From assembly GCF_002929495.1 (NCBI RefSeq), contig NZ_PJJJ01000034.1, positions 1 to 64,000 of the forward strand: 64,000 nt of DNA, in the 5' to 3' direction. The notes under the pieces were generated by a model that saw only the letters and a list, made by a program, of their open reading frames with translations, did no database searches and was not told where the DNA came from. Positions 42,702-54,136 of the stretch are shown here, piece after piece (the stretch's first letter is position 1; every line of letters begins with the position of its first letter). A program made the position numbers and the translations under genes. This stretch comes from Cryobacterium sp. Y82. Its GTDB lineage: Bacteria > Actinomycetota > Actinomycetes > Actinomycetales > Microbacteriaceae.

Positions 42702-43924
42702 ATGAGTGAGCGGCCAGCGCAGCGAACGGTTGATGTTGCCGTTATTGGCGGCGGCGTGATCGGGCTCGGCATTGCTTGGGCGCTGGCGCATTCCGGTCGG
42801 ACCGTGGTCGTCATCGATCCCGACCCGGCCGGCGGCGCCACCTTCGCTGCAGCCGGAATGCTCGCCGCGGTGAGCGAACTGCACTACCGGGAAGAGGCAT
42901 TGCTTGATCTCATGCTCGCGTCCTCGAAGTTGTATCCCGACTTCATTGACTCGCTCGGAACCGATAGTGACACTACCGGATACCAGCGAACCACGACCCT
43001 GAACGTGGGCGTGGACGCGGCTGACCGGCAAGCGCTCGCCGACCTGCGTGCTGTGCAGGTGGCCAATGGACTGGGGGTCGAGCCCCTCACTGTGCGAGAA
43101 GCGCGGGTGCTTGAACCGATGCTGAGCCCGCAGGTTTCCGGCGCCTTTTTGGTGGAACAAGATCACCAGGTCGACCCGCGACGACTCACCGCGCGCATCC
43201 AGTTCGCGCTCGCTGCCCTCGCGCCAAACGGTCAGGACGCCCTGGTTCGGGTGCATGCCAGCGGGTTAATGCATGCAGATGCAGCGGATACCTCCTCGCG
43301 TTTCACTGGTGTCACCCTGGCGGATGGTCGCACGATCCACGCCGCCGAAGTGGTCGTGGCCAATGGGCTAGGGGCAGCCGATTTGGGCGGGCTTCCCGAG
43401 CACCTGCGGCTGCCGCTTCGCCCGGTCTACGGGGACGTACTTCGATTGCGAGTGCCCGAGCATCTTCGGCCGCTGCTCACCTCGACGGTGCGCGGGTTGG
43501 TGCATGGGGTGCCGGTCTATCTGGTTCCGCGCACCGACGGAACGCTCGTGATCGGCGCCACCCAGCGCGACGACGGCTCGGGCGCCGTGTCGGCCGGTGG
43601 CGTGTATCAGCTGTTGCGCGATGCACAGGTTCTGGTGCCGGCGGTCAGCGAACTGGAGCTGATCGAAACGACCGCTCGGGCTCGTCCGGGAACGCCGGAC
43701 AATGCACCGTTCCTCGGCCGCGTCGGGTGTTCAAGCGGCGACATCGCCGGCCTCATCATTGCCACCGGATTCTTTCGTCACGGTGTATTGCTCACCCCGG
43801 TCGCAGCCCAGTATTGTCTGCAACTCATCGAAGGAATCGCAGACGATCGGTGGCGAAACTTTCGGCCCGATCGATTCTCGGCGAGCCGAGAGCCCGCATC
43901 CGCTGCACTGAAAGGAGGCCAATC

Positions 43925-43928
<4 letters not shown>
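42702..43928 (+). CDS. thiO: glycine oxidase for thiazole synthesis
   Basis: ThiO oxidises glycine to iminoglycine, which ThiG uses. This 408-aa FAD protein (DAO family) has the nucleotide site [51 protein letters not shown] and [11 protein letters not shown]. Near the end [17 protein letters not shown] and [20 protein letters not shown] are typical. The start ATG at 42702 lies 43 bp from thiE. The stop overlaps thiS (GTGA), and AAAGGAGG for thiS lies inside the thiO end. Confidence 0.93.
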
Positions 43929-46094
<2,166 letters not shown>

Positions 46095-46145
46095 ATAGTG
46101 CGGAGGCGACACGAAAGCAGATGCCGCACGCGCCATCTGCTCACG

Positions 46146-46163
46146 GCCCCCGTAAGGGGGGTA
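46146..46163 (+). terminator. hairpin behind the thi operon
   Basis: GCCCCC-GTAA-GGGGGG forms a tight GC hairpin 50 nt after the thiF stop, followed by TATTAT rather than a pure T run. It may end the thi transcript or be part of the leader of the following small gene. Confidence 0.5.
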
Positions 46164-46212
46164 TTATCACTGCAATCGGGATCTTCCCGCGCATGAAATG
46201 AAAGGTCGAACT

Positions 46213-46377
46213 ATGAACCCGTTACTCATCATTGTGGCCGTCGTTGCGGTGGTGTTGCTCCTTACCGGAGGCCTGGTGGAGTCGCTTCAATTTCTGCTCT
46301 GGGTCGGTATCGTACTGGCGATCATCGCAGTGATCATGTTCCTGATGCGGTCGATGTCAGGACGCAAGAGCGCCTAA
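46213..46377 (+). CDS. 54-aa membrane protein
   Basis: A short ORF begins MNPLLIIVAVVAVVLLLTGG, continues LVESLQFLLWVGIVLAIIAV, and ends FLMRSMSGRKSA. Two hydrophobic helices with a basic C-terminus make a hairpin membrane protein. AAAGGTCGAACT ahead of the ATG gives a modest ribosome binding site. It has its own terminator at 46397-46436. Such small proteins are common next to housekeeping genes in this group, with no known job. Confidence 0.75.
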   Translation: MNPLLIIVAVVAVVLLLTGGLVESLQFLLWVGIVLAIIAVIMFLMRSMSGRKSA

Positions 46378-46396
46378 CGCGACATAGTGCCAGCGC

Positions 46397-46436
46397 AGCC
46401 GGTAGAAGGAGAATAAACTCCCTCTACCGGCTTTTC
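46397..46436 (+). terminator. rho-independent terminator
   Basis: GCCGGTAGAAGGAG (46398-46411) pairs with CTCCCTCTACCGGC (46419-46432), with one A/C mismatch, followed by TTTT. It ends the transcript of the 54-aa membrane protein. Confidence 0.85.
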
Positions 46437-46584
46437 TGCGCCTAAACAAGCTCTTGCCGAGTTGATACAGATCACAACGGATGCAGCCCTGACAACGACG
46501 GCGATGCTTTTCCTAGACCGCACTTATTGTAGTGTCGAGGCACTTGATCGAGTTGGAGATCAATCGTTGCGTCGTGCCCCCCGG

Positions 46585-46640
46585 CCGACTATGCGGCAGG
46601 TCGCCGCGCTCGCCGGTGTCACCCCTACATCGTGCCGACC
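46585..46640 (+). pseudogene. LacI-type helix-turn-helix remnant
   Basis: In frame with, and just upstream of, the kinase gene the DNA reads RPTMRQVAALAGVTPTSCR. This is the start of a LacI-family regulator (common pattern: T..DVA..AGVS..TVSR), broken after the turn. No ligand-binding domain follows. It may be the stub of a former sugar regulator deleted up to the kinase. The match is short. Confidence 0.45.
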
Positions 46641-46677
46641 GAGCTCATCGCTCGCGGCTTTGGAGAAATTGGACCCC

Positions 46678-47574
46678 ATGCCTGAATTCACCACCACCTC
46701 CCGTGTCGTCGTCGTCGGTGACGCCCTGATCGATGTGCTGCGTGACTCCGAGGCGAGTCGGGAATTTGCCGGGGGCGCAGCCCTGAACGTGGCGGTGGGG
46801 CTGGCCGTACTGGGGGTGCCGACGACCCTGATCGCGATGGTCGGTGACGACGCCGACGGCGTGGTTCTTCGGTCCTTCCTCGACCAGTACGGTGTGCAGC
46901 TGATCGCAACACCGGGCCCGCTCGGGTCTTCCCGGGCCGTGTCGGATCGCACCGACGGCGAACCCCGCTACTTTTTTAACGACGCCGCCAAAGCGCGCCG
47001 AATCGAGTTCGGCGCGGCCGAGCGGGACGCGCTGGGCGCCGCCACCGTCATCGTTGTGAGCTGTTTTCCCTTTGACGACACCGCGCAGACCGAGGCGTTC
47101 GCTGCCTGTGTCACCGACCCGGAGCGCCGTCTCGTGATCGACCCGAACCCGCGGGCCGGCATGCTGCACGACGGACCGCGGTTCGCGCGCAACTTTGAGG
47201 CGCTCGCCGCTCGCAGCCTGCTCGTAAAGGTTGGCGACGAGGACGCCGACCTTCTCTACGACAGCACGCTCGACGAGCTGCAGGAACGCCTCGTCGAGGT
47301 GGGCGCACACACGGTGCTGGCGACCGCCGGGCGGCTCGGTGCCTCAGTCTCGTTTGGGAACAATGGGCTGGTCAGTGTCCCAATCGCCGAGCTTGATGGA
47401 CCGGTCATTGACACGATGGGCGCGGGGGACGCGACGCTGGCGGCATCCGTTCGCACCATCGTGAACGATGGGGTGCCGCAGGATTCCACGGCCTGGAAGG
47501 CGCTGCTGGCCGACGCCATGCTCACCGCCGCGGCGACCTGTCGGCACGAGGGAGCACTGCTCCGGCGCCCCTAG
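46678..47574 (+). CDS. PfkB-family sugar kinase
   Basis: This 298-aa protein is a ribokinase/fructokinase-type enzyme that phosphorylates a sugar with ATP. RVVVVGDALIDVLRD is the N-terminal strand with the substrate Asp; GGAALNVAVGLAVLG is PfkB signature 1. LVKVGDEDADLL, VLATAGRLGASVSFG and DTMGAGDATLAASVRT (signature 2; the catalytic Asp is in GAGD) complete it. The final AALLRR-type end is normal. ATG at 46678 gives the normal family start. The frame is open to 46462 and its upstream part reads like a LacI helix-turn-helix remnant. Confidence 0.88.
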   Translation: MPEFTTTSRVVVVGDALIDVLRDSEASREFAGGAALNVAVGLAVLGVPTTLIAMVGDDADGVVLRSFLDQYGVQLIATPGPLGSSRAVSDRTDGEPRYFFNDAAKARRIEFGAAERDALGAATVIVVSCFPFDDTAQTEAFAACVTDPERRLVIDPNPRAGMLHDGPRFARNFEALAARSLLVKVGDEDADLLYDSTLDELQERLVEVGAHTVLATAGRLGASVSFGNNGLVSVPIAELDGPVIDTMGAGDATLAASVRTIVNDGVPQDSTAWKALLADAMLTAAATCRHEGALLRRP

Positions 47575-47601
47575 ACAGCGGATGCCCGGGCCGGGTTGGT
47601 C

Positions 47602-48180
47602 CTAGGCCCCAGGCTCGGGCTCGGGCTCGGGCTCGGTCAGCTTCAACCGGCCGCGAATGGCGTCGCGAGCCTGCTGGGCGGCACGGCGCACCTCTTTGTC
47701 GGAGTCGCGCAGGCGCACCTCGATCGTGGCAATATTGTCGGCGGTGCCCTGGGCGGCGAGGGCGTGCAGCGCGGCGGAACGAACGCGCGGGTTCTCGTCG
47801 GTCGTGAGACGCACGAGCTTGGGTACGACCTGCAGGCCGCGCAGCAGCACAACCTTGGCGCACATTTCGCGCACACGCCATGCCTGATTGTTCAGGCCGA
47901 CGACGATGTACGGCGCGGCCTGCTCGCCCCAGACGTGCAGCAGCGCGCGGGCGCCCCACAGCTCGGGCCAGTACAGCGCTGGTGCACCCTCGAGGATGCC
48001 GAGCGCGTGGCGACCACCGGCGTAGAGCAGAAAGTCTTTTCCAGCGTTTTTGGCACGCAACAGGGCCACGGCGTTGTCGATGACGACGTTCTCGCCGTAG
48101 TGCGCGACGGCGGCGCGAATGCGCTCGTCGGTCGGCAGGTCGATCGGAAGGTCGGGGTGCGGAATCAATTTGTTTTGCAT
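47602..48180 (-). CDS. HEAT-repeat protein
   Basis: The 192-aa product starts MQNKLIPHPDLPIDLPTDER and has alpha-solenoid repeats: VREMCAKVVLLRGLQVVPKL, NPRVRSAALHALAAQG and KEVRRAAQQARDAIRG. Repeats of this kind bind proteins; the partner is unknown. The C-terminus is a Glu-Pro run (EPEPEPEP) coded by a GGCTCG tandem array at about 47612-47635. It is alone between convergent and co-directional genes. Confidence 0.8.
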   Translation of the reverse strand: MQNKLIPHPDLPIDLPTDERIRAAVAHYGENVVIDNAVALLRAKNAGKDFLLYAGGRHALGILEGAPALYWPELWGARALLHVWGEQAAPYIVVGLNNQAWRVREMCAKVVLLRGLQVVPKLVRLTTDENPRVRSAALHALAAQGTADNIATIEVRLRDSDKEVRRAAQQARDAIRGRLKLTEPEPEPEPGA

Positions 48181-48220
48181 AGCCCCCTAACGCTACCTCC
48201 CCTCCGCGGTTTCCGGGCTC

Positions 48221-48667
48221 TTAGGAGAGCAGCAGCTCGAAACCGGAGGCGTGCTCGTAGATGCCGTAGTTGCCGATGTCAGTGAAACCGAGGCTGCGAT
48301 AGAGAGCGAGGGCTTCTGGCTGGGCGTAGCCGGTTTCCAGGCGCATCCGCTCGTAGCCGAGATCTCGGGCAAGCTTCTCGAGTTCGCGCAGAATCGTCTT
48401 CGCGTGGCCCTGGCGGCGGTAATCGGGGTTGGTCCACATGCGCTTGACCTCGGCGGTGGTCGCGTCGTACTGGCGCAGGCCGCCGCCTGCGACGGTGGTG
48501 TCACCGTCGACGAGAACGAGAAAGCCGCCGCTAGGCGGATCAAACTCTGCCCCGTCGACGTCGTGCACGGAATCGCCGTCCCCGTAGCGGGTTTCGTATT
48601 CACGGTGCAGGTCAAGCAGGAGAGGGGCCACCTCGGGGTCACCGAGGCGTACGGATACACATTTCAC
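48221..48667 (-). CDS. GNAT N-acetyltransferase
   Basis: This 148-aa single-domain GNAT has VAGGGLRQYDATTAEVKRMW (strand 4) and the acetyl-CoA loop NPDYRRQGHAKTILRELEKLA, then MRLETGYAQPEALALYRSLG. The acceptor is unknown. GTG at 48667 (start VKCVSVRL) is likely; an upstream start at 48712 is possible. It ends 40 nt before the HEAT-protein gene on the same strand. Confidence 0.85.
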   Translation of the reverse strand: MKCVSVRLGDPEVAPLLLDLHREYETRYGDGDSVHDVDGAEFDPPSGGFLVLVDGDTTVAGGGLRQYDATTAEVKRMWTNPDYRRQGHAKTILRELEKLARDLGYERMRLETGYAQPEALALYRSLGFTDIGNYGIYEHASGFELLLS

Positions 48668-48738
48668 GTCTAATAGTCTGCGCCTTGTCGCGGCGTGCTC
48701 GTGACCGGCCACGGGAGCGCGCTGGGTAGACTCGATGG

Positions 48739-49185
48739 GTGTCAGTGAACCCAGAGTTGCAGGGGCGGGTCTTTCCGCCGGTCGCCCCGTACCTAGTCGG
48801 CCGAGAAAAGGTGCGCGAATTCTCCCGCGCCGTGTTCGCGTCGAACCCGATCAATCTCGATCCCGAAGCGGCCCGCGCAGCCGGTCACGCGGACGTCGTC
48901 GCCCCGCCCACCTTCGCCGTGGTCGTGCAGGAGGCCACCCTGGCCCAACTTCTGGCCGAACCGGATGGCGGCATCGACTTCACCCGCGTCGTGCACGGCG
49001 ACCAGCGCTTTAGCTACAGCCGGCCGATCGTTGCCGGTGACGAACTCACGGCGACCCTCGCGGTGACGAGTATCAAGAGCCTCGGCGGACACTCAATGGT
49101 GACCGCCGAGTCCACCATCATCGACGCCGCGGGCGCCCACGTCGTGACCGCCATCTCCACCCTCGTCGTCAGGGGAGACGAATGA
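48739..49185 (+). CDS. MaoC-like dehydratase subunit (FAS1-like N-terminal type)
   Basis: This 148-aa hot-dog protein belongs to the UPF0336/HadA type: GRVFPPVAPYLVGREKVREF, VVAPPTFAVVVQEATLAQL and VVHGDQRFSYSRPIVAGDEL. It lacks the catalytic Asp-His hydratase motif, which is in the partner gene that overlaps it by 4 bp. The pair forms a heterodimeric (R)-hydroxyacyl dehydratase in mycobacteria; outside mycolate producers the substrate is uncertain. Confidence 0.88.
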   Translation: MSVNPELQGRVFPPVAPYLVGREKVREFSRAVFASNPINLDPEAARAAGHADVVAPPTFAVVVQEATLAQLLAEPDGGIDFTRVVHGDQRFSYSRPIVAGDELTATLAVTSIKSLGGHSMVTAESTIIDAAGAHVVTAISTLVVRGDE

Positions 49186-49604
49186 CCCCCGTGCTAACCG
49201 AGCTCACGGTCGGCGACATCGTCGCCGAGGCGAGTTTCGCCCTGACGCGTGATTCCCTTGTGCGCTATGCCGGGGCATCCGGTGATTTCAATTCCATTCA
49301 CTACCGCGACGATGTGGCGCAGTCCGTGGGATTGTCGGGCGTGCTCGCCCACGGCATGCTCACCATGGGCCTGGCCGTGCAGCCCGTCGTCGACTGGGCC
49401 GGTGACCCGGCCCGGGTTCTCGACTACCAGGTGCGATTCACCCGCCCGGTATTCGTCGACGCCACTGATGGCGCGACCGTGGCTGTCGTCGCCAGGGTCG
49501 GCGCCGTCGACCTTGAAGCCCTTATCGCCCGCATCGACCTAACCGTGACGTTCAACGGCGCGACCGTTCTCGGCAAGGCGCAGGCGCGCGTCAACCTGGC
49601 CTAG
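49182..49604 (+). CDS. MaoC-like dehydratase, catalytic subunit
   Basis: This 140-aa hot-dog protein carries the hydratase motif: YAGASGDFNSIHYRDDVAQS holds the catalytic Asp and His, and GVLAHGMLTMGLAVQPVVDW is the rest of the MaoC signature. It overlaps the upstream subunit (ATGA) and ends 3 nt before murB, so all three are in one operon, an order common in this group. Confidence 0.9.
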   Translation: MTPVLTELTVGDIVAEASFALTRDSLVRYAGASGDFNSIHYRDDVAQSVGLSGVLAHGMLTMGLAVQPVVDWAGDPARVLDYQVRFTRPVFVDATDGATVAVVARVGAVDLEALIARIDLTVTFNGATVLGKAQARVNLA

Positions 49605-49607
49605 AAC

Positions 49608-50774
49608 ATGATTGAACCCGTTCTGCTCAGTACCCTCACCACCTTTCGGGTGGGCGGGCCGTCAGCTGCCCGGGTGGCGCCGGTCACCGAACAGGACCTC
49701 ATCAACGAGACCCTCGTGGTCTGGGGCATGGATGAGAACTGGTTGTTGCTCGGCGGCGGCTCCAATACCATCGTCGCCGACGAAGGCTTCGACGGCATCG
49801 TCATCCACGTGGTGACTCGCGGTATCGAGGTGCTCGGCAGGACAACCACGAGCGAAGCGGATGCCGTTGCCGGGCCGACCGATCACGTGCGACTCCGCGT
49901 GCAGGCCGGCGAACCGTGGGACGACCTCGTCGCCTACACGGTGGATAACGGCTGGGCCGGCATCGAAGCGCTGTCGGGCATCCCCGGATCGTGCGGCGCT
50001 GCCCCGGTGCAGAACATTGGTGCTTACGGTCAGGAAATCTCCGACAGCCTCGTGGCCATCGACTTTCTCTCCTATGAAACCGGCGAGGTCGAGCGTCTGC
50101 AGCGTGCCGACCTGGGCCTTGGCTATCGCACCTCTGCGCTCAAACAGGGGCTGCGCGGTGTGGTGCTCGCGATCGAGCTGGAGCTGCACGACACCGCGGC
50201 CGAGGCATCCGTTTTGGGCAGCACCCTCGGCCAGCCGTTGAAGTATGCCCAGCTTGCCGGGGCGCTCGGTGTTCAACTCGGCGACCGGGTGCCGCTTTCG
50301 ATCGTGCGCGCTACCGTGCTCGGCCTGCGGGCGGGTAAGGGAATGGTGCTAGACCCAAGCGACCCCGACACGTTCAGCGCCGGATCGTTCTTCACCAATC
50401 CGATCGTGACCGAGGCGTTTGCGCGCTCCCTGCCGACGGATGCCCCGCGCTGGCCGCTCGAGGCGGAGCCGGCTGATCGAGTTATTCCGCTCGAGGAATA
50501 TATGGGAGTCGGACCTGTTCCCGGTGAGGAACCCGTGCGGCTGGTCAAGCTCAGCGCCGCCTGGTTGATCGAACGCTCCGGGGTCAGCCGGGGTTTTCGC
50601 CTGCCGGGATCAAGAGCGGCTGTGTCGAGTAAACACACCCTGGCCTTGACGAATACCGGCGGGGCCACCGCCGAGGAAGTCGCCGAACTGGCGCGGTACG
50701 TGCTCGGGCGGGTGCAGGCCGAGTTTGGGGTGAACCTGCAGCCCGAGCCGGTGCTGGTGGGATTCACGCTGTAG
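49608..50774 (+). CDS. murB: UDP-N-acetylenolpyruvoylglucosamine reductase
   Basis: MurB reduces the enolpyruvyl group to make UDP-MurNAc for peptidoglycan. This 388-aa FAD/NADPH enzyme is a type I MurB: LTTFRVGGPSA, WLLLGGGSNTIVADEGFDG (FAD site), IEALSGIPGSCGAAPVQNIG, GYRTSALKQ, AGSFFTNPIV with catalytic Ser, and KLSAAWLIERSGVSRGF. The end QAEFGVNLQPEPVLVGF has the catalytic Glu. Confidence 0.95.
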   Translation: MIEPVLLSTLTTFRVGGPSAARVAPVTEQDLINETLVVWGMDENWLLLGGGSNTIVADEGFDGIVIHVVTRGIEVLGRTTTSEADAVAGPTDHVRLRVQAGEPWDDLVAYTVDNGWAGIEALSGIPGSCGAAPVQNIGAYGQEISDSLVAIDFLSYETGEVERLQRADLGLGYRTSALKQGLRGVVLAIELELHDTAAEASVLGSTLGQPLKYAQLAGALGVQLGDRVPLSIVRATVLGLRAGKGMVLDPSDPDTFSAGSFFTNPIVTEAFARSLPTDAPRWPLEAEPADRVIPLEEYMGVGPVPGEEPVRLVKLSAAWLIERSGVSRGFRLPGSRAAVSSKHTLALTNTGGATAEEVAELARYVLGRVQAEFGVNLQPEPVLVGFTL

Positions 50775-50802
50775 CTTCACCGATTCACCCGGGTGGCACC
50801 GG

Positions 50803-51216
50803 TCAGTCGGCGCGACGCGCGGCAGCGGCGATACCGGCCACGACCAGGCCGAGCCCGACCGCGATCACGCCGCCGAGCAGCCAGAGGGTCGGATCCGGCG
50901 GTGCCGGCAGCAGAGTGAAGACCACCATGTAGGTGGCGAAGGCGAGCAGCAGGATGCCCCAGAGGATCGTGCCGAAGCGCGGACGGAGTCGGGGTGTGGC
51001 AGCGGTCGGCATATCGGTGTTCGGGTTGAAGAAGCTCGGCGTCGAGTCGTGCTCCGGCGAAGGACGCCCCGATTCCGGGTAGGGGACAGTTGGATCGTCT
51101 GACAGATTCGCGGTTGCCGACGCGTCGGCAGCCGCGTTCACGGAGAAATCTTCGGTGGGGGCGTTCGCGCCGGTGCGATCGTGGTTGGGGCCCGCAGGGG
51201 AAAGTGGAGTGGTCAT
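50803..51216 (-). CDS. two-helix membrane protein with disordered N-terminus
   Basis: The first 75 residues of this 137-aa protein are polar and low in complexity (GANAPTEDFSVNAAADASAT), then come two helices (ILWGILLLAFATYMVVFTLL and LWLLGGVIAVGLGLVVAGIA). It ends 9 nt behind the PspC/LiaF-like gene on the same strand, so it is probably its operon partner in envelope stress response. Family not recognised. Confidence 0.75.
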   Translation of the reverse strand: MTTPLSPAGPNHDRTGANAPTEDFSVNAAADASATANLSDDPTVPYPESGRPSPEHDSTPSFFNPNTDMPTAATPRLRPRFGTILWGILLLAFATYMVVFTLLPAPPDPTLWLLGGVIAVGLGLVVAGIAAAARRAD

Positions 51217-51225
51217 GGTGGGGTC

Positions 51226-52641
51226 CTAGTCGTTGGAGGAATCGAGCGTCACGACGCCGGCGAGGGTCCAGATGCGCACGAGCGGGCCATCGCTGCGGCT
51301 GCTCGCGTTGAAGGTGCGCTGGTCGAAGGCGAACACGCCGGTCTGCTCGCCGTTTTCGGAGGCGACAGCACGTCCGGAATACTCGACGCCGCCGGCCAGC
51401 GCGCGCGATTCAACGCGCACCGGGGCATCCGCTGGTAGTTGGATATCGGTGGCGCCCGCGAGGAGCCAGACATCGATGATGGCGTCGTCGTCGAGACCGG
51501 GGTTGTCGAAATCGCGCAGGTCGAGCGTGGACTGCCCGACGATCATGGCGTAGCTCGTGGTCGGGGCAGTGGCGACGGAGTTCGCGCTGAGCGACCAGAC
51601 GTTGTCGCCGATCGCAAAGAATTGGGTTCCCTGCGGAAAGATGCCGAGCACGACGAGGGTGGCTGCGGCCAGAAAGGCGAAACCGCCCATGGCGCCGTCG
51701 GTGCGACCGCGAATTCCGGCGATCACGATGCCGAGGGCCAGCACCCCCAGCGCGAAGGCGAGGCCGAGAATGACCGCGTCCTGCGACCAGACGCCCCTCG
51801 AATTCACCCAGGCTGCAACTGCGCCCGTGGCCAAAGCCAGGCCGAGCACGATGGCGCTATAGCCGGCACCGGGGCGACGGGCACGCACTCGGGCGCGGTG
51901 CGCTTGCTGGCGGGCACGGTTCTGTTCCTGCCAGGCGCGATTCTGATCAGAGCGGATGCTCCGGGCTGGGTCCGGTACGTACGGATTGGTCGGGGGATAG
52001 GTCGTACCAGCGGTCGGCGAGGTGCTCGGGGCCGTGCTCGCGGCCGCGAAAGCCAGGTTCGGGGTGGTTGCGATGTCGGATTCGATAAGGCTGGTGCTCG
52101 CGGTGGGCGTGCTCGTCGTGGTGGAATCTGACGACGGGGCCGGGGGGGTCGGGCGCGGTTTCTGGGAACGGCGCACCAGGTACACGACCAGCCAGACGAT
52201 GCCGGCCGTGATAGCCAACCCCCAGCCGAGCGAGAAGATGCTCTCGAGCCAGTCGGGAAGCGCCCACAGGCCGGTCGGACCGTTCCACCAGAAACCGCGA
52301 AACAACGGCACGACGGTGAACAGGAGCAGCGCGCCGATGGCGATCATGGCTGGCTCGAAGCGGCCGCGGATGGCGGTTTCGGCGTAAATGCGGCCGGCGC
52401 CGCGCGGTAGTAGCGCCCAGCCGACGGCGTAGGCGAAGACGACGGGGCCGCCGAGGATGGCGATCACGACGGCGATGCCGCGCACGATCAGCGGGTCGAG
52501 CCCGGTGCGGGCGGCAATGCCGCCGCAGACGCCGGCGATCCAGCGGTCGCCGTCACGGTTCAGTCCGCTGCCGCGGATCCAGTCGAAGAACCGGGTGATT
52601 TGGTCGGGATGAGGTGTCTGGGCCCTCGGTGTGTCGGTCAT
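51226..52641 (-). CDS. PspC-domain membrane protein with LiaF-like C-terminus
   Basis: This 471-aa protein starts MTDTPRAQTPHPDQ and has a PspC domain (RWIAGVCGGIAARTGLDPLI, VFAYAVGWALLPRG) at residues 25-95. Three to five further helices and a Pro/Thr/Ser-rich linker follow, then a C-terminal beta domain (STLDLRDFDNPGLDDDAIID, TDIQLPADAPVRVESRALAG) like the toast-rack/LiaF cell-wall-response domain. It is divergent from a PspC-histidine kinase and probably senses membrane damage for it. The start at 52641 is the natural PspC start; the frame continues upstream without sense. Confidence 0.85.
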   Translation of the reverse strand: MTDTPRAQTPHPDQITRFFDWIRGSGLNRDGDRWIAGVCGGIAARTGLDPLIVRGIAVVIAILGGPVVFAYAVGWALLPRGAGRIYAETAIRGRFEPAMIAIGALLLFTVVPLFRGFWWNGPTGLWALPDWLESIFSLGWGLAITAGIVWLVVYLVRRSQKPRPTPPAPSSDSTTTSTPTASTSLIESDIATTPNLAFAAASTAPSTSPTAGTTYPPTNPYVPDPARSIRSDQNRAWQEQNRARQQAHRARVRARRPGAGYSAIVLGLALATGAVAAWVNSRGVWSQDAVILGLAFALGVLALGIVIAGIRGRTDGAMGGFAFLAAATLVVLGIFPQGTQFFAIGDNVWSLSANSVATAPTTSYAMIVGQSTLDLRDFDNPGLDDDAIIDVWLLAGATDIQLPADAPVRVESRALAGGVEYSGRAVASENGEQTGVFAFDQRTFNASSRSDGPLVRIWTLAGVVTLDSSND

Positions 52642-52753
52642 GCTTCGAGTCTGGCAGCGCGCTGAGACCGCTGCCATGGGGGATGACCCTGAGTGAACCC
52701 TGATTGATGCCAGCGAAATCTCCACTGGAGGCGGAGCATGCTTGGATGAACAC

Positions 52754-54136
52754 GTGAGTACCGCACGGATGATCAGGCCCCGGCTTCGCCTCGTCGGCGG
52801 AGTGTGTGCCGGTTTCGCCGAGCACACCGGCGTTCCACTCCCAACGGTGCGCCTGGTCACGGTGCTGCTCAGCTTCTGCGGCGGCTTCGGCGCGTTGCTC
52901 TACGCCTGGCTGTGGGTGACGATTCCTTCGGGCGCTGCGGCAGTTGATCCCCTGCCCAAGTCGAGCCTCGCCCGGTCGAGAGCCGCGTTTCTCCCCGCTG
53001 CCCCGATTCAGGCCGTTCCCGCAGCAATGGCGGGTTCCGTCGCCACGATCGGCCGGAGTTCATCGACAGTGTTCTCCCGAGCGGATACCGACTCCGCGCG
53101 AGCCGCGCCCGTCACCGAAATCCTGCTCGGCCTGGCCCTGCTCGCTGCCGGTGGCGCCCTGGTGGCGAGCCGCCTCGGCGCTGACATCCCTCTCGCCGTG
53201 GTGGTGCCCGCCATCGTCGTACTGGCCGGAACCGCGCTGGCCTGGCGCCAGTTCGCCGACATTCGCAGCGGCGCAGCCCAGCAATCGTCGGCGTTGCTGG
53301 TGCGCATTCTGGGGGCGCTGGTGCTGGTCGCCGTGGGCATTCTGCTTTTTTTCGTGACGGGAACCAGTCCGAGCGCGTGGACGGTTATTCTGGCGGCGGC
53401 ATCCGTTCTGCTCGGTGTTGCCGTCGTGACAGCGCCGTGGCTGCTGCGGCTGTGGAGCGACCTCGCCGATGAGCGTGCCGCGCGGGCCCGTGAAGCGGAA
53501 CGGGCCGATATCGCCGCGCACCTGCACGATTCGGTGCTGCAGACCCTCGCGCTCATCCAGCAGAAAGCCGGACCGCACAGCGATGCCGCCCGGCTCGCCC
53601 GCGCGCAGGAACGCGAACTGCGCGTATGGTTGTTCACCGGAAGCCGATCTGCTGGTGCCGAACCGGCGACCGACCTGGCTGCCGCGCTGCGCCGCATCGC
53701 CGGGGAGATTGAAGAAGACTTCGCGGTGCACTTCGAGGTCGTGACGGTCGGTGCCGGGGTTCGTGTGCGCTCTGCGGCGAGTCCCGACACAAACTCGGGC
53801 AGCACCGATGCCCCGGAATCGCTCGTCGCCGCTGCCCGCGAGGCCATGCTCAACGCGGCCAGGCATGCCGGCGGAGCAGTGTCGGTCTACCTCGAGACAA
53901 GTGCACGCGGCATCGAACTGAGTGTCACTGACCGGGGCCCGGGCTTTCGGCTCGACCTGATTCCTAAAGACCGCCTCGGCGTGCGCGAATCCATTCTCGG
54001 ACGCATGCATCGAGCCGGGGGCACCGCCGCCGTGCGCCTAGGTCCGGGCGGCGCCGGCACCGAGATTCTGCTGACCCTGCCAACGCAGACCGTACCGGTC
54101 ACCGATGACCACCACACCGAAACGAGCGTGCGATGA
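52754..54136 (+). CDS. PspC-domain sensor histidine kinase
   Basis: This 460-aa kinase has an N-terminal PspC domain (LRLVGGVCAGFAEHTGVPLP, FGALLYAWLWVTIPSG), four more helices in residues 120-240, then a HisKA_3 dimer domain with phospho-His in ERADIAAHLHDSVLQTLALI, and an HATPase domain: REAMLNAARHAGG (N box) and LSVTDRGPGFRLD (G1 box). The direct fusion of PspC and kinase suggests membrane-stress sensing. GTG at 52754 is favoured; TTG at 52742 is possible. It overlaps the response-regulator gene by 4 bp. Confidence 0.92.
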   Translation: MSTARMIRPRLRLVGGVCAGFAEHTGVPLPTVRLVTVLLSFCGGFGALLYAWLWVTIPSGAAAVDPLPKSSLARSRAAFLPAAPIQAVPAAMAGSVATIGRSSSTVFSRADTDSARAAPVTEILLGLALLAAGGALVASRLGADIPLAVVVPAIVVLAGTALAWRQFADIRSGAAQQSSALLVRILGALVLVAVGILLFFVTGTSPSAWTVILAAASVLLGVAVVTAPWLLRLWSDLADERAARAREAERADIAAHLHDSVLQTLALIQQKAGPHSDAARLARAQERELRVWLFTGSRSAGAEPATDLAAALRRIAGEIEEDFAVHFEVVTVGAGVRVRSAASPDTNSGSTDAPESLVAAAREAMLNAARHAGGAVSVYLETSARGIELSVTDRGPGFRLDLIPKDRLGVRESILGRMHRAGGTAAVRLGPGGAGTEILLTLPTQTVPVTDDHHTETSVR

